Source: JAZNQL01 sp045531205 (lineage in GTDB: Bacteria; Bacillota; Clostridia; UMGS1883; UMGS1540). From it: 25,266 nt of DNA. The position numbers were made by a program, and so were the translations under genes. The stretch covers positions 1 to 25,266 of the forward strand of contig JAZSDN010000004.1 of the NCBI GenBank assembly GCA_045531205.1, given 5' to 3'. Under the pieces are notes generated by a model. That model worked only from the letters and a program-made list of their open reading frames with translations, did no database searches and was not told where the DNA came from. This document shows positions 6,862-12,764 of this stretch, one piece after another (within the stretch, counting starts at the first letter, position 1; each line of letters starts with the position of its first letter).

Positions 6862-6899
6862 AAAGAACTGTAAAAAATAATTTTTTGCAGTTCTTTTGA
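6862..6899 (+). terminator. Intrinsic terminator of the lipoprotein gene
   Basis: A long stem (6862-6877 with 6881-6896, one G-U pair, loop TAA) is followed by TTTGA. It lies about 40 nt after the stop at 6820 and separates the lipoprotein gene from the translation cluster. Confidence 0.75.
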
Positions 6900-6937
6900 A
6901 ATTTATAAAAAAATTTCTTTAAAAATTAAAAAAAATA

Positions 6938-6967
6938 TTGACAGATGAGGAGTTTATATGATATAAT
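6938..6967 (+). promoter_or_regulatory. Sigma-A promoter of rpmG-secE-nusG-rplKA
   Basis: TTGACA (6938-6943), an 18-nt spacer and TATAAT (6962-6967). The predicted start near 6974 gives a leader of about 105 nt before rpmG. The leader opens with a weak 5-bp hairpin followed by CTTTTTTT, which might attenuate, but the stem is too short for a call. Confidence 0.75.
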
Positions 6968-7077
6968 TCGTATACTTCCCTGGTGAAGTCTTTTTTTATG
7001 ATGCAAAAATTCGGATTGTAACAGGGCTTTACCAAAGAAATTTAAGATTTTCACAAGTAGTAAGTGAGGTGTCACAC

Positions 7078-7227
7078 ATGAGAGTAAAAATCACATTGGC
7101 GTGTTCAGAATGCAAACAGCGTAACTACGACTCAATAAAGAATAAAAAGAACACCCCTGACCGTCTGGAATTAAACAAGTACTGCAGATTCTGCAAAAAG
7201 CACACTCTGCATAAGGAAACAAAATAA
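7078..7227 (+). CDS. rpmG: 50S ribosomal protein L33
   Basis: This gene encodes 49 aa, the normal length for L33, starting MRVKITLACSEC and ending HTLHKETK. L33 belongs to the large ribosomal subunit near the E site. This copy keeps both CxxC pairs (C9/C12 and the YCRFC pair near residue 36), so it is the zinc-binding form. Its place immediately before secE and nusG is the usual one in Firmicutes. The SD is GAGGTG, about 8 nt before the ATG. Confidence 0.93.
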   Translation: MRVKITLACSECKQRNYDSIKNKKNTPDRLELNKYCRFCKKHTLHKETK

Positions 7228-7278
7228 TTCCGGCTAATTCTGCGCGAAAAAGCGTGAGAAAGGAATGTTTAAAAGGTT

Positions 7279-7473
7279 ATGAAAAAGTTTTTTGCAAGAA
7301 TAGGCAAATTTTTCAAAGATGAAAAAACAGAAATGAAGAAGGTAATCTGGCCTTCCCGCAAACAGCTTATTAACAACACAGCAATAGTACTTATATTTGT
7401 AATTGCTGTTGGTATTATTATTTGGCTTTTGGACTTGCTGTTTGGCTGGGGAGCACAGAGCTTGCTCGGATAA
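7279..7473 (+). CDS. secE: Preprotein translocase subunit SecE
   Basis: This gene encodes 64 aa, typical for the short Firmicutes SecE. An N-terminal amphipathic region (KFFKDEKTEMKKVIWPSRKQL) holds the conserved KKV-WPS/T motif. It precedes one transmembrane helix (about residues 36-56). SecE clamps SecY in the SecYEG protein-export channel of the cytoplasmic membrane. The ATG at 7279 is preferred because the ATG 14 nt upstream runs quickly into a stop. The gene lies between rpmG and nusG, the classic order. Confidence 0.93.
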   Translation: MKKFFARIGKFFKDEKTEMKKVIWPSRKQLINNTAIVLIFVIAVGIIIWLLDLLFGWGAQSLLG

Positions 7474-7480
7474 CACCTGA

Positions 7481-7524
7481 AAGGAGGAAGAGACCCTATA
7501 TTTTTGGTCTCTTGGTTTAGTATG
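7481..7524 (+). promoter_or_regulatory. nusG ribosome binding site bridged by a hairpin
   Basis: AAGGAGG (7481-7487) is 34 nt from the nusG ATG (7522), too far for normal use. A perfect 8-bp stem, AAGAGACC (7488-7495) with GGTCTCTT (7506-7513) around a 10-nt loop, begins directly after the SD. When folded it leaves exactly 8 nt between SD and ATG. This decides the start and suggests structure-dependent initiation. Confidence 0.6.
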
Positions 7525-8043
7525 GCAGCTGTTGCAAAATGGTATGTAGCGCATACATACTCCGGTTATGAAAATAACGTTAAAGCAAATATAGAAAAAA
7601 CCATCGAAAACCGAAACCTTCAGGATCTTATATTAGATGTAAAGGTTCCCACCGAAGAGGTTTGCGAGCAAAAGGGTGAGGAAAAGAAAATAACTACCCG
7701 TAAAATATACCCCGGTTATGTTTTTGTTAAGATGGTTATGACAGATGAAAGCTGGTATATAGTGCGAAACACACGTGGCGTTACCGGCTTTGTAGGTCCG
7801 GGTTCAAAACCCGTTCCTTTAACTGAAGCGGAAATAGATTCGCTCGGTGTTGAAGTAAGAACTGTAAAGATTGACTTTGCAGTAGGCGACAACGTAAGAA
7901 TATGCGACGGCCCGCTTGAAAGCTTTATCGGAGAGGTTGAAGAAATCGACACCGAAAAGCAGAAAGTGCGTGTATGCGTATCTATGTTCGGTCGTGAAAC
8001 ACCGGTAGAACTTGAATTTTATCAGGTTGAAACATTGTCTTGA
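7522..8043 (+). CDS. nusG: Transcription termination/antitermination factor NusG
   Basis: This gene encodes 173 aa. An N-terminal NGN domain (about residues 1-110) starts AAVAKWYVAHTYSGYENNVK and holds KIYPGYVFVKMVM and VRNTRGVTGFVG. A KOW domain follows (about 120-173, VGDNVRICDGPLESFIGEVEEID). NusG binds the RNA polymerase clamp over the DNA channel and modulates pausing, termination and transcription-translation coupling. The ATG at 7522 is chosen over an in-frame TTG at 7504, because the TTG would lie in the loop of the hairpin described above and 16 nt from the SD. The gene continues the rpmG-secE transcript and is followed by an L1-type site and rplK. Confidence 0.93.
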   Translation: MAAVAKWYVAHTYSGYENNVKANIEKTIENRNLQDLILDVKVPTEEVCEQKGEEKKITTRKIYPGYVFVKMVMTDESWYIVRNTRGVTGFVGPGSKPVPLTEAEIDSLGVEVRTVKIDFAVGDNVRICDGPLESFIGEVEEIDTEKQKVRVCVSMFGRETPVELEFYQVETLS

Positions 8044-8065
8044 TAAGCCTTTGGCTTTTGATAGA

Positions 8066-8097
8066 GTGGGAGGATATCTTGAATCCGCCATTACCAC
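8066..8097 (+). promoter_or_regulatory. L1-type operator in the rplK leader
   Basis: A GTGGGAG at the 5' side and ATTACCAC at the 3' side close a stem with an inner GGAT/ATCC helix. The pair of motifs matches what I recall of the L1-binding region of 23S rRNA (GUGGGAG ... AAAUACCAC). Binding of surplus L1 here would repress translation of the L11-L1 message, as known from other bacteria. Confidence 0.6.
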
Positions 8098-8123
8098 ATT
8101 TTTAATCAAGGAGGTGCTTTACA

Positions 8124-8549
8124 ATGGCACAGAAAATTACAGGTTACATCAAACTGCAGATTCCCGCAGGTAAAGCTACACCGGCTCCCCCTGTTGGTCC
8201 TGCACTCGGTCAGTACGGCGTTAACATCGTACAGTTCACAAAGGAATTCAATGAAAAAACCGCTAAAGACGCAGGTCTCATTATTCCTGTTGTTATCACT
8301 GTATATGCTGACAGATCTTTCAGCTTTATAACAAAAACTCCCCCTGCGGCAGTTTTACTTAAAAAAGCTTGTAAGATTGAAAGTGGTTCCGGCGTACCTA
8401 ACAAAACCAAGGTTGCTCAGGTAACCAAGGCACAGCTTCGCGAAATCGCCGAAACAAAGATGGCTGATCTTAATGCTGCAAGCATTGAAGCTGCTATGAG
8501 TATGATAGCAGGCACAGCCAGAAGCATGGGTATAACAGTAGAAGAATAA
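8124..8549 (+). CDS. rplK: 50S ribosomal protein L11
   Basis: This gene encodes 141 aa, the standard length. The N-terminal domain has QIPAGKATPAPPVGPALGQ, the proline-rich linker region that binds thiostrepton-like antibiotics. The C-terminal RNA-binding domain includes GSGVPNKTKVAQVT and ends AGTARSMGITVEE. L11 forms the GTPase-associated centre with 23S rRNA and the L10-L12 stalk, and is needed for factor binding. A strong AAGGAGG SD precedes the ATG at 8124. It lies between two copies of an L1-type regulatory hairpin. Confidence 0.95.
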   Translation: MAQKITGYIKLQIPAGKATPAPPVGPALGQYGVNIVQFTKEFNEKTAKDAGLIIPVVITVYADRSFSFITKTPPAAVLLKKACKIESGSGVPNKTKVAQVTKAQLREIAETKMADLNAASIEAAMSMIAGTARSMGITVEE

Positions 8550-8553
8550 TGAA

Positions 8554-8588
8554 GTGGGAGAATCTGAAAGAGGATTCGAAATTACCAC
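8554..8588 (+). promoter_or_regulatory. Second L1-type operator, between rplK and rplA
   Basis: The same GTGGGAG ... ATTACCAC frame as at 8066-8097, with an inner GAATC/GATTC helix, lies directly before the rplA SD. The repetition of both outer motifs with different inner loops argues for selected structure and not chance. Confidence 0.55.
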
Positions 8589-8603
8589 GAGGAGGTTTTA
8601 TCA

Positions 8604-9299
8604 GTGAAAAGAGGTAAGAATTATAGAGAAAGTGCACAGCTGATTGAAAGCGGCAAACTGTACGAAGTTGCTGAAGCTATGGAACTTGTTACAAAAATAG
8701 GCAAAGCAAAGTTCGACGAAACAGTTGAAGCTCATATCAAGCTTGGCGTTGACTCAAGACATGCTGACCAGCAGGTTAGAGGTGCAGTTGTTCTGCCCCA
8801 TGGTACCGGTAAAAAGGTACGTGTTCTCGTATTTGCAAAAGGCGATAAGGCTGCAGAAGCACAGGCTGCAGGTGCAGACTACGTTGGCGACGATGATCTC
8901 GTAGCAAAGATTCAGAACGAGAACTGGTTTGAGTTTGATATAGTTGTTGCAACTCCCGACATGATGGGTGTTGTAGGTCGTATCGGTAGAGTTTTAGGTC
9001 CTAAAGGCTTAATGCCTAACCCCAAAGCAGGTACCGTTACTCCTGATGTTGCTCGCGCAATTGAAGAAATTAAAGCAGGTAAGATTGAATATCGTCTTGA
9101 TAAGACAAACATCATTCACTGTCCTGTAGGAAAGGTTTCCTTCGGTAAAGAAAAGCTCGAAGAAAACTTCCGTACACTTATGACAACAATTATTAAGGCT
9201 AAGCCCTCAGCAGCAAAAGGCCAGTACTTAAAGAGCGTGGCTGTTACAACAACAATGGGCCCTGGCATTAAACTCAACACAGCAAAAATTTCAGAATAA
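8604..9299 (+). CDS. rplA: 50S ribosomal protein L1
   Basis: This gene encodes 231 aa, the normal length for bacterial L1. Family blocks are the N-terminal KRGKNYRES, GTVEAHIKLGVD-like DETVEAHIKLGVDSRHADQ, RGAVVLPHGTGK, the central GRIGRVLGPKGLMPNPK signature, and the C-terminal VTTTMGPGIKLN. L1 binds the mobile L1 stalk of 23S rRNA near the E site and is the autogenous repressor of the L11-L1 operon. The start is GTG at 8604 after a clear GAGGAGG SD. The gene is followed within a few bases by a new promoter and the L10 leader, so the downstream stalk genes have independent input. Confidence 0.95.
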   Translation: MKRGKNYRESAQLIESGKLYEVAEAMELVTKIGKAKFDETVEAHIKLGVDSRHADQQVRGAVVLPHGTGKKVRVLVFAKGDKAAEAQAAGADYVGDDDLVAKIQNENWFEFDIVVATPDMMGVVGRIGRVLGPKGLMPNPKAGTVTPDVARAIEEIKAGKIEYRLDKTNIIHCPVGKVSFGKEKLEENFRTLMTTIIKAKPSAAKGQYLKSVAVTTTMGPGIKLNTAKISE

Positions 9300-9302
9300 G
9301 TA

Positions 9303-9331
9303 TTGACAACAAGATTTTTTTGTGATAATAT
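9303..9331 (+). promoter_or_regulatory. Sigma-A promoter of rplJ-rplL
   Basis: TTGACA (9303-9308), a 17-nt spacer and TAATAT (9326-9331), immediately after the rplA stop. The predicted start near 9338 places the L10 leader at the 5' end of the message. Confidence 0.7.
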
Positions 9332-9337
9332 AGAAAA

Positions 9338-9438
9338 GTATTCCGCAGACAGCAGGTCGCTTTGTGTGTAAATCCTGCCGAGGAGAGTTTTAAAGTAATT
9401 TATGGTTCTCCGTGTCTTTTGTGCGGAGAACCTTTTTT
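9338..9438 (+). ncRNA. Ribosomal protein L10 leader with attenuator
   Basis: The leader carries the conserved L10(L12)4-binding core CCGCAGACAGCAGGTCGC (9343-9360) and its partner AATCCTGCCGAGG (9371-9383), as in the Rfam L10 leader family. A terminator follows. When the L10-L12 complex is in excess it binds the core and favours termination; otherwise transcription continues into rplJ-rplL. Confidence 0.9.
9404..9438 (+). terminator. Attenuator terminator of the L10 leader
   Basis: A perfect 9-bp stem GGTTCTCCG (9404-9412) with CGGAGAACC (9424-9432) is followed by six T residues. It lies before the rplJ SD, so it is regulatory and not an operon end. Confidence 0.88.
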
Positions 9439-9469
9439 ATCACACTAATTAAAGGAGGTGTATACCGAT

Positions 9470-10114
9470 ATGCCCAGTGCTAAAATTTTAGAACAGAAAA
9501 AAGCTATAGTAGCTGCTTTGGCGGAAGAATTAAAGGAGTCTGCATCAGGTATCGTTGTTGACTACCGCGGTTTAACCGTTGAAGAAGATACACAGATGCG
9601 TAATAAACTGAGAGAAGCAGGTGTTACTTACAAGGTTGTAAAAAACAGCTTAACAACATTTGCAGCAAAGGAAGCAGGTCTTGAAGAACTCGAAAGCGTA
9701 CTCGCAGGTCCTACATCCATAGCACTCAGCAAAGACGATCCTGTAGCTCCTGCAAAAATTCTTGCAGAAGTTGCAAAAGCAAACGAAAATCTCGAAATCA
9801 AAGGCGGTTTCTTAGATGGTAAGGTTATAAGCCTTGCAGAAATCACAACACTCGCATCCACACCTTCAAGAGATACCTTAATTGCTAAAATTATGGGTAG
9901 CTTGAACGCACCTGTTTCAAGTCTTGCAAGACTTTTACAGGCAATTGTTGATAAGGGAATGGATCCCGCTGATCTCGCAGCAGGCGCTGTGAAGGAAGAG
10001 GTTGCTGAAGAAGCACCCGCAGAAGAAGCTGCTGCAGAAGCAGTAGCAGAAGAAGCTCCCGCAGAGGAAGCAACAGCAGAAGCACCCGCAGAGGAAGCTC
10101 CCGCTGCAGAATAA
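9470..10114 (+). CDS. rplJ: 50S ribosomal protein L10 with long acidic C-terminal tail
   Basis: This gene encodes 214 aa. Residues 1 to about 170 are a standard L10: PSAKILEQKKAIVAALAEE, VVDYRGLTVEEDTQMRN, YKVVKNSLTTFAA, GPTSIALSKDDPVAPAK, and the C-terminal helix that docks L7/L12 dimers. The following roughly 40 residues are an Ala/Glu/Pro-rich repeat tail (EEAPAEEA units). Usual L10 is about 165-175 aa. L10 forms the base of the ribosomal stalk. The start is the ATG at 9470; a GTG at 9458 overlaps the AAAGGAGG SD and is rejected. The gene is expressed with rplL from the attenuated leader. Confidence 0.93.
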   Translation: MPSAKILEQKKAIVAALAEELKESASGIVVDYRGLTVEEDTQMRNKLREAGVTYKVVKNSLTTFAAKEAGLEELESVLAGPTSIALSKDDPVAPAKILAEVAKANENLEIKGGFLDGKVISLAEITTLASTPSRDTLIAKIMGSLNAPVSSLARLLQAIVDKGMDPADLAAGAVKEEVAEEAPAEEAAAEAVAEEAPAEEATAEAPAEEAPAAE

Positions 10115-10139
10115 GAAAAATTGATAGGAGGATATCATA

Positions 10140-10511
10140 ATGAGCAAAATTGAAGCAATCATTGCTGAAATTAAAGAATTAAAATTATTAGAAGTTGCTG
10201 AACTCGTAAAGGCAATGGAAGAAGAATTTGGTGTAAGCGCAGCTGCAACAGTAGCTGTAGCAGCTGGCCCCGCTGATGGTGGCGCAGCAGCTGAAGAAAA
10301 AACAGAATTTGATGTTATCTTAGCAGACGTTGGTCCCGAAAAGATTAAGGTTGTTAAGGTTGTTAAAGACATCACAGGCCTCGGCCTCAAAGAAGCAAAA
10401 GACCTCGTTGATGCAGCTCCTGGCAAAGTTAAGGAAGGCATCTCCAAGGAAGACGCTGAAAGCTACAAAGCTAAACTTGAAGAAGTTGGCGCAAAGGTTG
10501 AACTTAAATAA
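10140..10511 (+). CDS. rplL: 50S ribosomal protein L7/L12
   Basis: This gene encodes 123 aa, the usual length. The N-terminal dimerisation helices (KIEAIIAEIKELKLLEVAELVKAMEEEFGV) bind L10. An Ala/Gly-rich hinge (AAATVAVAAGPADGGAAAEE) connects to the C-terminal factor-binding domain, with KIKVVKVVKDITGLGLKEAKDLV. The protein recruits and stimulates translational GTPases. The SD AGGAGG precedes the ATG at 10140, 25 nt after rplJ. A strong terminator follows, and no rpoB is found downstream. Confidence 0.96.
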   Translation: MSKIEAIIAEIKELKLLEVAELVKAMEEEFGVSAAATVAVAAGPADGGAAAEEKTEFDVILADVGPEKIKVVKVVKDITGLGLKEAKDLVDAAPGKVKEGISKEDAESYKAKLEEVGAKVELK

Positions 10512-10528
10512 TTTTATTTTAGTTTGCG

Positions 10529-10560
10529 AAAGAGAAGACAATTTTGTCTTCTCTTTTTTT
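10529..10560 (+). terminator. Strong intrinsic terminator after rplL
   Basis: A 10-bp perfect stem AGAGAAGACA (10531-10540) with TGTCTTCTCT (10545-10554) and a 4-nt loop is followed by a run of Ts to 10560. It ends the stalk-protein transcript. Confidence 0.9.
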
Positions 10561-10597
10561 GTGTAAAAAATGTAAAAACCATAAAAATTATAAAAGG

Positions 10598-10626
10598 TTG
10601 ACAAGTGAAAGTATTTTTGATACAAT
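10598..10626 (+). promoter_or_regulatory. Sigma-A promoter of the nucleotide-sugar dehydratase gene
   Basis: TTGACA (10598-10603), a 17-nt spacer and TACAAT (10621-10626). The leader of about 80 nt contains a possible 15-codon reading frame (10660-10707). Confidence 0.75.
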
Positions 10627-10659
10627 AATAATAGTTATAGATATATGGTGGAGTATAGT

Positions 10660-10707
10660 TTGAAAAAACAAAAAAATAATAGGTGTTTAACCTTGATTAG
10701 GAGTTGA
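10660..10707 (+). CDS. Possible 15-aa leader peptide
   Basis: A TTG at 10660 lies a few bases after GGTGGAG and opens MKKQKNNRCLTLIRS. The TGA (10705-10707) overlaps the SD region of the next gene. The lysine-rich start and coupling position would suit an upstream ORF. The evidence is only an SD and position, so chance is quite possible. Confidence 0.2.
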   Translation: MKKQKNNRCLTLIRS

Positions 10708-10711
10708 ACAA

Positions 10712-12664
10712 ATGAAACAACCCCAGGGGACAAACAAAAGAAAACGTACAGACACACGAAGAGCAGCACTTGCACTCTATGACTTTTTAACATTTTTATT
10801 TTCTGTGCTGATTGTTTTTATGTTATGGCCAAACAAGCCTTCGCCGCTTGATGTGAACGAAATAGTATATCAGGTTTTATTAGGCGCCGTATGCTTGTAT
10901 TCTATGCGTATTGTGTGCGGAGTTTACCGCAACATCTGGCGTTTTGCAGTAACCAATACATACATAAACTTTATTAAAGCGGACTTTATGGCAGGTGTGC
11001 TTTATTATGTGTTGGGAAAAATCTTGCCGTTTTATCATATCCCTGTTTTAAATAAAACAGCAATTTTAACCATAAATCTGTTAATAGGCATTATAATAAG
11101 ACTTACTTACCAGTTTTTATATCAAAACTCAAGTAAGAACTCGCGTATGGCAAAAATAGTACGTCCGTTGGCGCATATTTTAACAGGTTTAAATATAAAA
11201 CCGGCAGAAGATACAAATGATGCATATAAAAATAAAATAAAAATAGCAATTATAGGCGCAGGCAGAGTAGGCTCAGCTCTTGCAGAAGAGCTTCTTTCAA
11301 ACCCTTCTTCGCCTTATGTTCCTGTTTGCTTTGTTGATATCGACCACGAAAAGATAGGAAGACAGATTTCGGGTATACGTGTTTTGTCGGATAAACAGGC
11401 AACGCCCGATACACTTGCAAGCTATTCTGTTCAGGAAATAGTTTTTGCTATTCCCGATGTCAGCAGTTCAAGAAAAAAATTCCTTTATGACCATTATAAA
11501 AAAACAAAATGCAAAATAAAAACTTATGACTATCCGCTGATACAGTCTGCGTCAAAAAATAAAAGAACTTTACGTGAGTTTGATAAGGAGGATTTACTCT
11601 TCCGCGAACAAAAGAAATTTGTAGACGAAAAAACAGCTTCGTATTACCGTGATAAAACAGTTTTAGTTTCTGGCGGAGGCGGTTCAATAGGCTCGGAACT
11701 TTGCAGACAGGTTGTAAAAATGGGCGCTAAAAAGCTTATTGTTCTTGATATATACGAAAACGGTGCTTACGATATTCAGCAGGAACTCCGTATTGCTTAC
11801 GGAAAGGATTTGGAACTGCAGGTTGAAATTGTATCGGTATGCGACCGTGTTCAACTTGAAAAAATATTTGAAGAGCACAGACCTGACATTGTTTTGCATG
11901 CAGCAGCACATAAACACGTTCCGCTTATGGAACGCAACTGCTGTGAAGCGGTGTATAATAATGTTTTTGGTACACTTAATATTGTTGAAGTTTCCGAAAA
12001 ATACGAAGTTTCAAAATTTATAATGATTTCAACCGATAAAGCAGTAAATCCCACAAACGTTATGGGTGCAACAAAGCGTATGTGCGAAATGATAGTTTTA
12101 AGCCGTTCTAATACAAAAACAAACTTCAGCGCGACAAGATTCGGGAATGTACTTGGCTCAAACGGAAGTGTTATTCCGCTTTTCAAACGCCAGATAGCAA
12201 ACGGCGGTCCTATTACAATAACCGATAAAAGAATAATCCGTTATTTTATGACAATTCCTGAAGCATCCCAGCTTGTTTTGCAGTCGGGTGCAATGGCCAA
12301 AAACGGAGAACTTTATGTTCTTGATATGGGTAAACCCGTTAAAATTTTAGAGCTTGCCGAAAATATGATAACCTTAACAGGTTACGAACCATATAAGGAT
12401 ATTGATATTGTTGAAACAGGTCTTCGTCCGGGCGAAAAGCTTTATGAAGAGCTTTTAATAAAAAACGAAGAGCTTGATAAAACCGAGAATGAAATGATAT
12501 TTATTGAAAGGGAAAAGCCTTTTGAAGAAACGGAAATTGATGCAAAAATTACTCTTTTAAGAGAGGCTCTTGCAACAAATTGCAACCAAACGGTTAAGGA
12601 AGCATTAAAAAAAGCAGTTCCTACATTTAAAAGTCCCTTGGAAATAAATGATAATGTGGAGTAA
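10712..12664 (+). CDS. Membrane-bound nucleotide-sugar 4,6-dehydratase (FlaA1/CapD/PglF family)
   Basis: This gene encodes 650 aa, the full length of the large CapD/WbpM/PglF class. Four hydrophobic helices lie at about 20-40, 52-72, 90-108 and 115-137. A CoA-binding-like Rossmann domain (about 176-270, IAIIGAGRVGSALAEEL) follows. The catalytic extended-SDR domain has GGGGSIG at 321-327 for NAD binding, HAAAHKHVPLMERN near 396-409, and STDKAVNPTNVMGATKR at 440-456. The D442/K443 and M451...K455 arrangement is that of UDP-GlcNAc 4,6-dehydratases, which lack the usual SDR tyrosine. The likely product feeds rare amino sugars for capsule, glycan or protein glycosylation on the inner membrane face. 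It has its own promoter behind the ribosomal terminator and no visible glycosyltransferase neighbours. The exact substrate is inferred. Confidence 0.88.
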   Translation: MKQPQGTNKRKRTDTRRAALALYDFLTFLFSVLIVFMLWPNKPSPLDVNEIVYQVLLGAVCLYSMRIVCGVYRNIWRFAVTNTYINFIKADFMAGVLYYVLGKILPFYHIPVLNKTAILTINLLIGIIIRLTYQFLYQNSSKNSRMAKIVRPLAHILTGLNIKPAEDTNDAYKNKIKIAIIGAGRVGSALAEELLSNPSSPYVPVCFVDIDHEKIGRQISGIRVLSDKQATPDTLASYSVQEIVFAIPDVSSSRKKFLYDHYKKTKCKIKTYDYPLIQSASKNKRTLREFDKEDLLFREQKKFVDEKTASYYRDKTVLVSGGGGSIGSELCRQVVKMGAKKLIVLDIYENGAYDIQQELRIAYGKDLELQVEIVSVCDRVQLEKIFEEHRPDIVLHAAAHKHVPLMERNCCEAVYNNVFGTLNIVEVSEKYEVSKFIMISTDKAVNPTNVMGATKRMCEMIVLSRSNTKTNFSATRFGNVLGSNGSVIPLFKRQIANGGPITITDKRIIRYFMTIPEASQLVLQSGAMAKNGELYVLDMGKPVKILELAENMITLTGYEPYKDIDIVETGLRPGEKLYEELLIKNEELDKTENEMIFIEREKPFEETEIDAKITLLREALATNCNQTVKEALKKAVPTFKSPLEINDNVE

Positions 12665-12739
12665 AATTTAAGCTGATGCTTGAATTTTAAATACAAAAGA
12701 TTTTTAACGCACAAAAGAATCAGAATGTACAAAAGAGAA

Positions 12740-12764
12740 AACCCCGTTCCAAAAGGACGGGGTT
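12740..12764 (-). terminator. Intrinsic terminator of the glg operon, likely bidirectional
   Basis: The stem AACCCCGT (12740-12747) with ACGGGGTT (12757-12764), plus an inner CC/GG, has a four-A loop core. On the minus strand it is followed by TTTTCTCTTTT. On the plus strand AAATTTTT follows. It includes the stop codon of the GH13 gene and separates the two convergent transcripts. Confidence 0.8.

Noticed and set aside
6974..6997. Possible attenuator at the start of the rpmG leader
   Set aside because: The stem has only 5 bp before the T-run, too weak to call a terminator.
9891..10085. Leucine-rich minus-strand frame opposite the rplJ 3' end
   Set aside because: It is the antisense image of the Ala/Glu/Pro repeat codons of L10 and has no SD.
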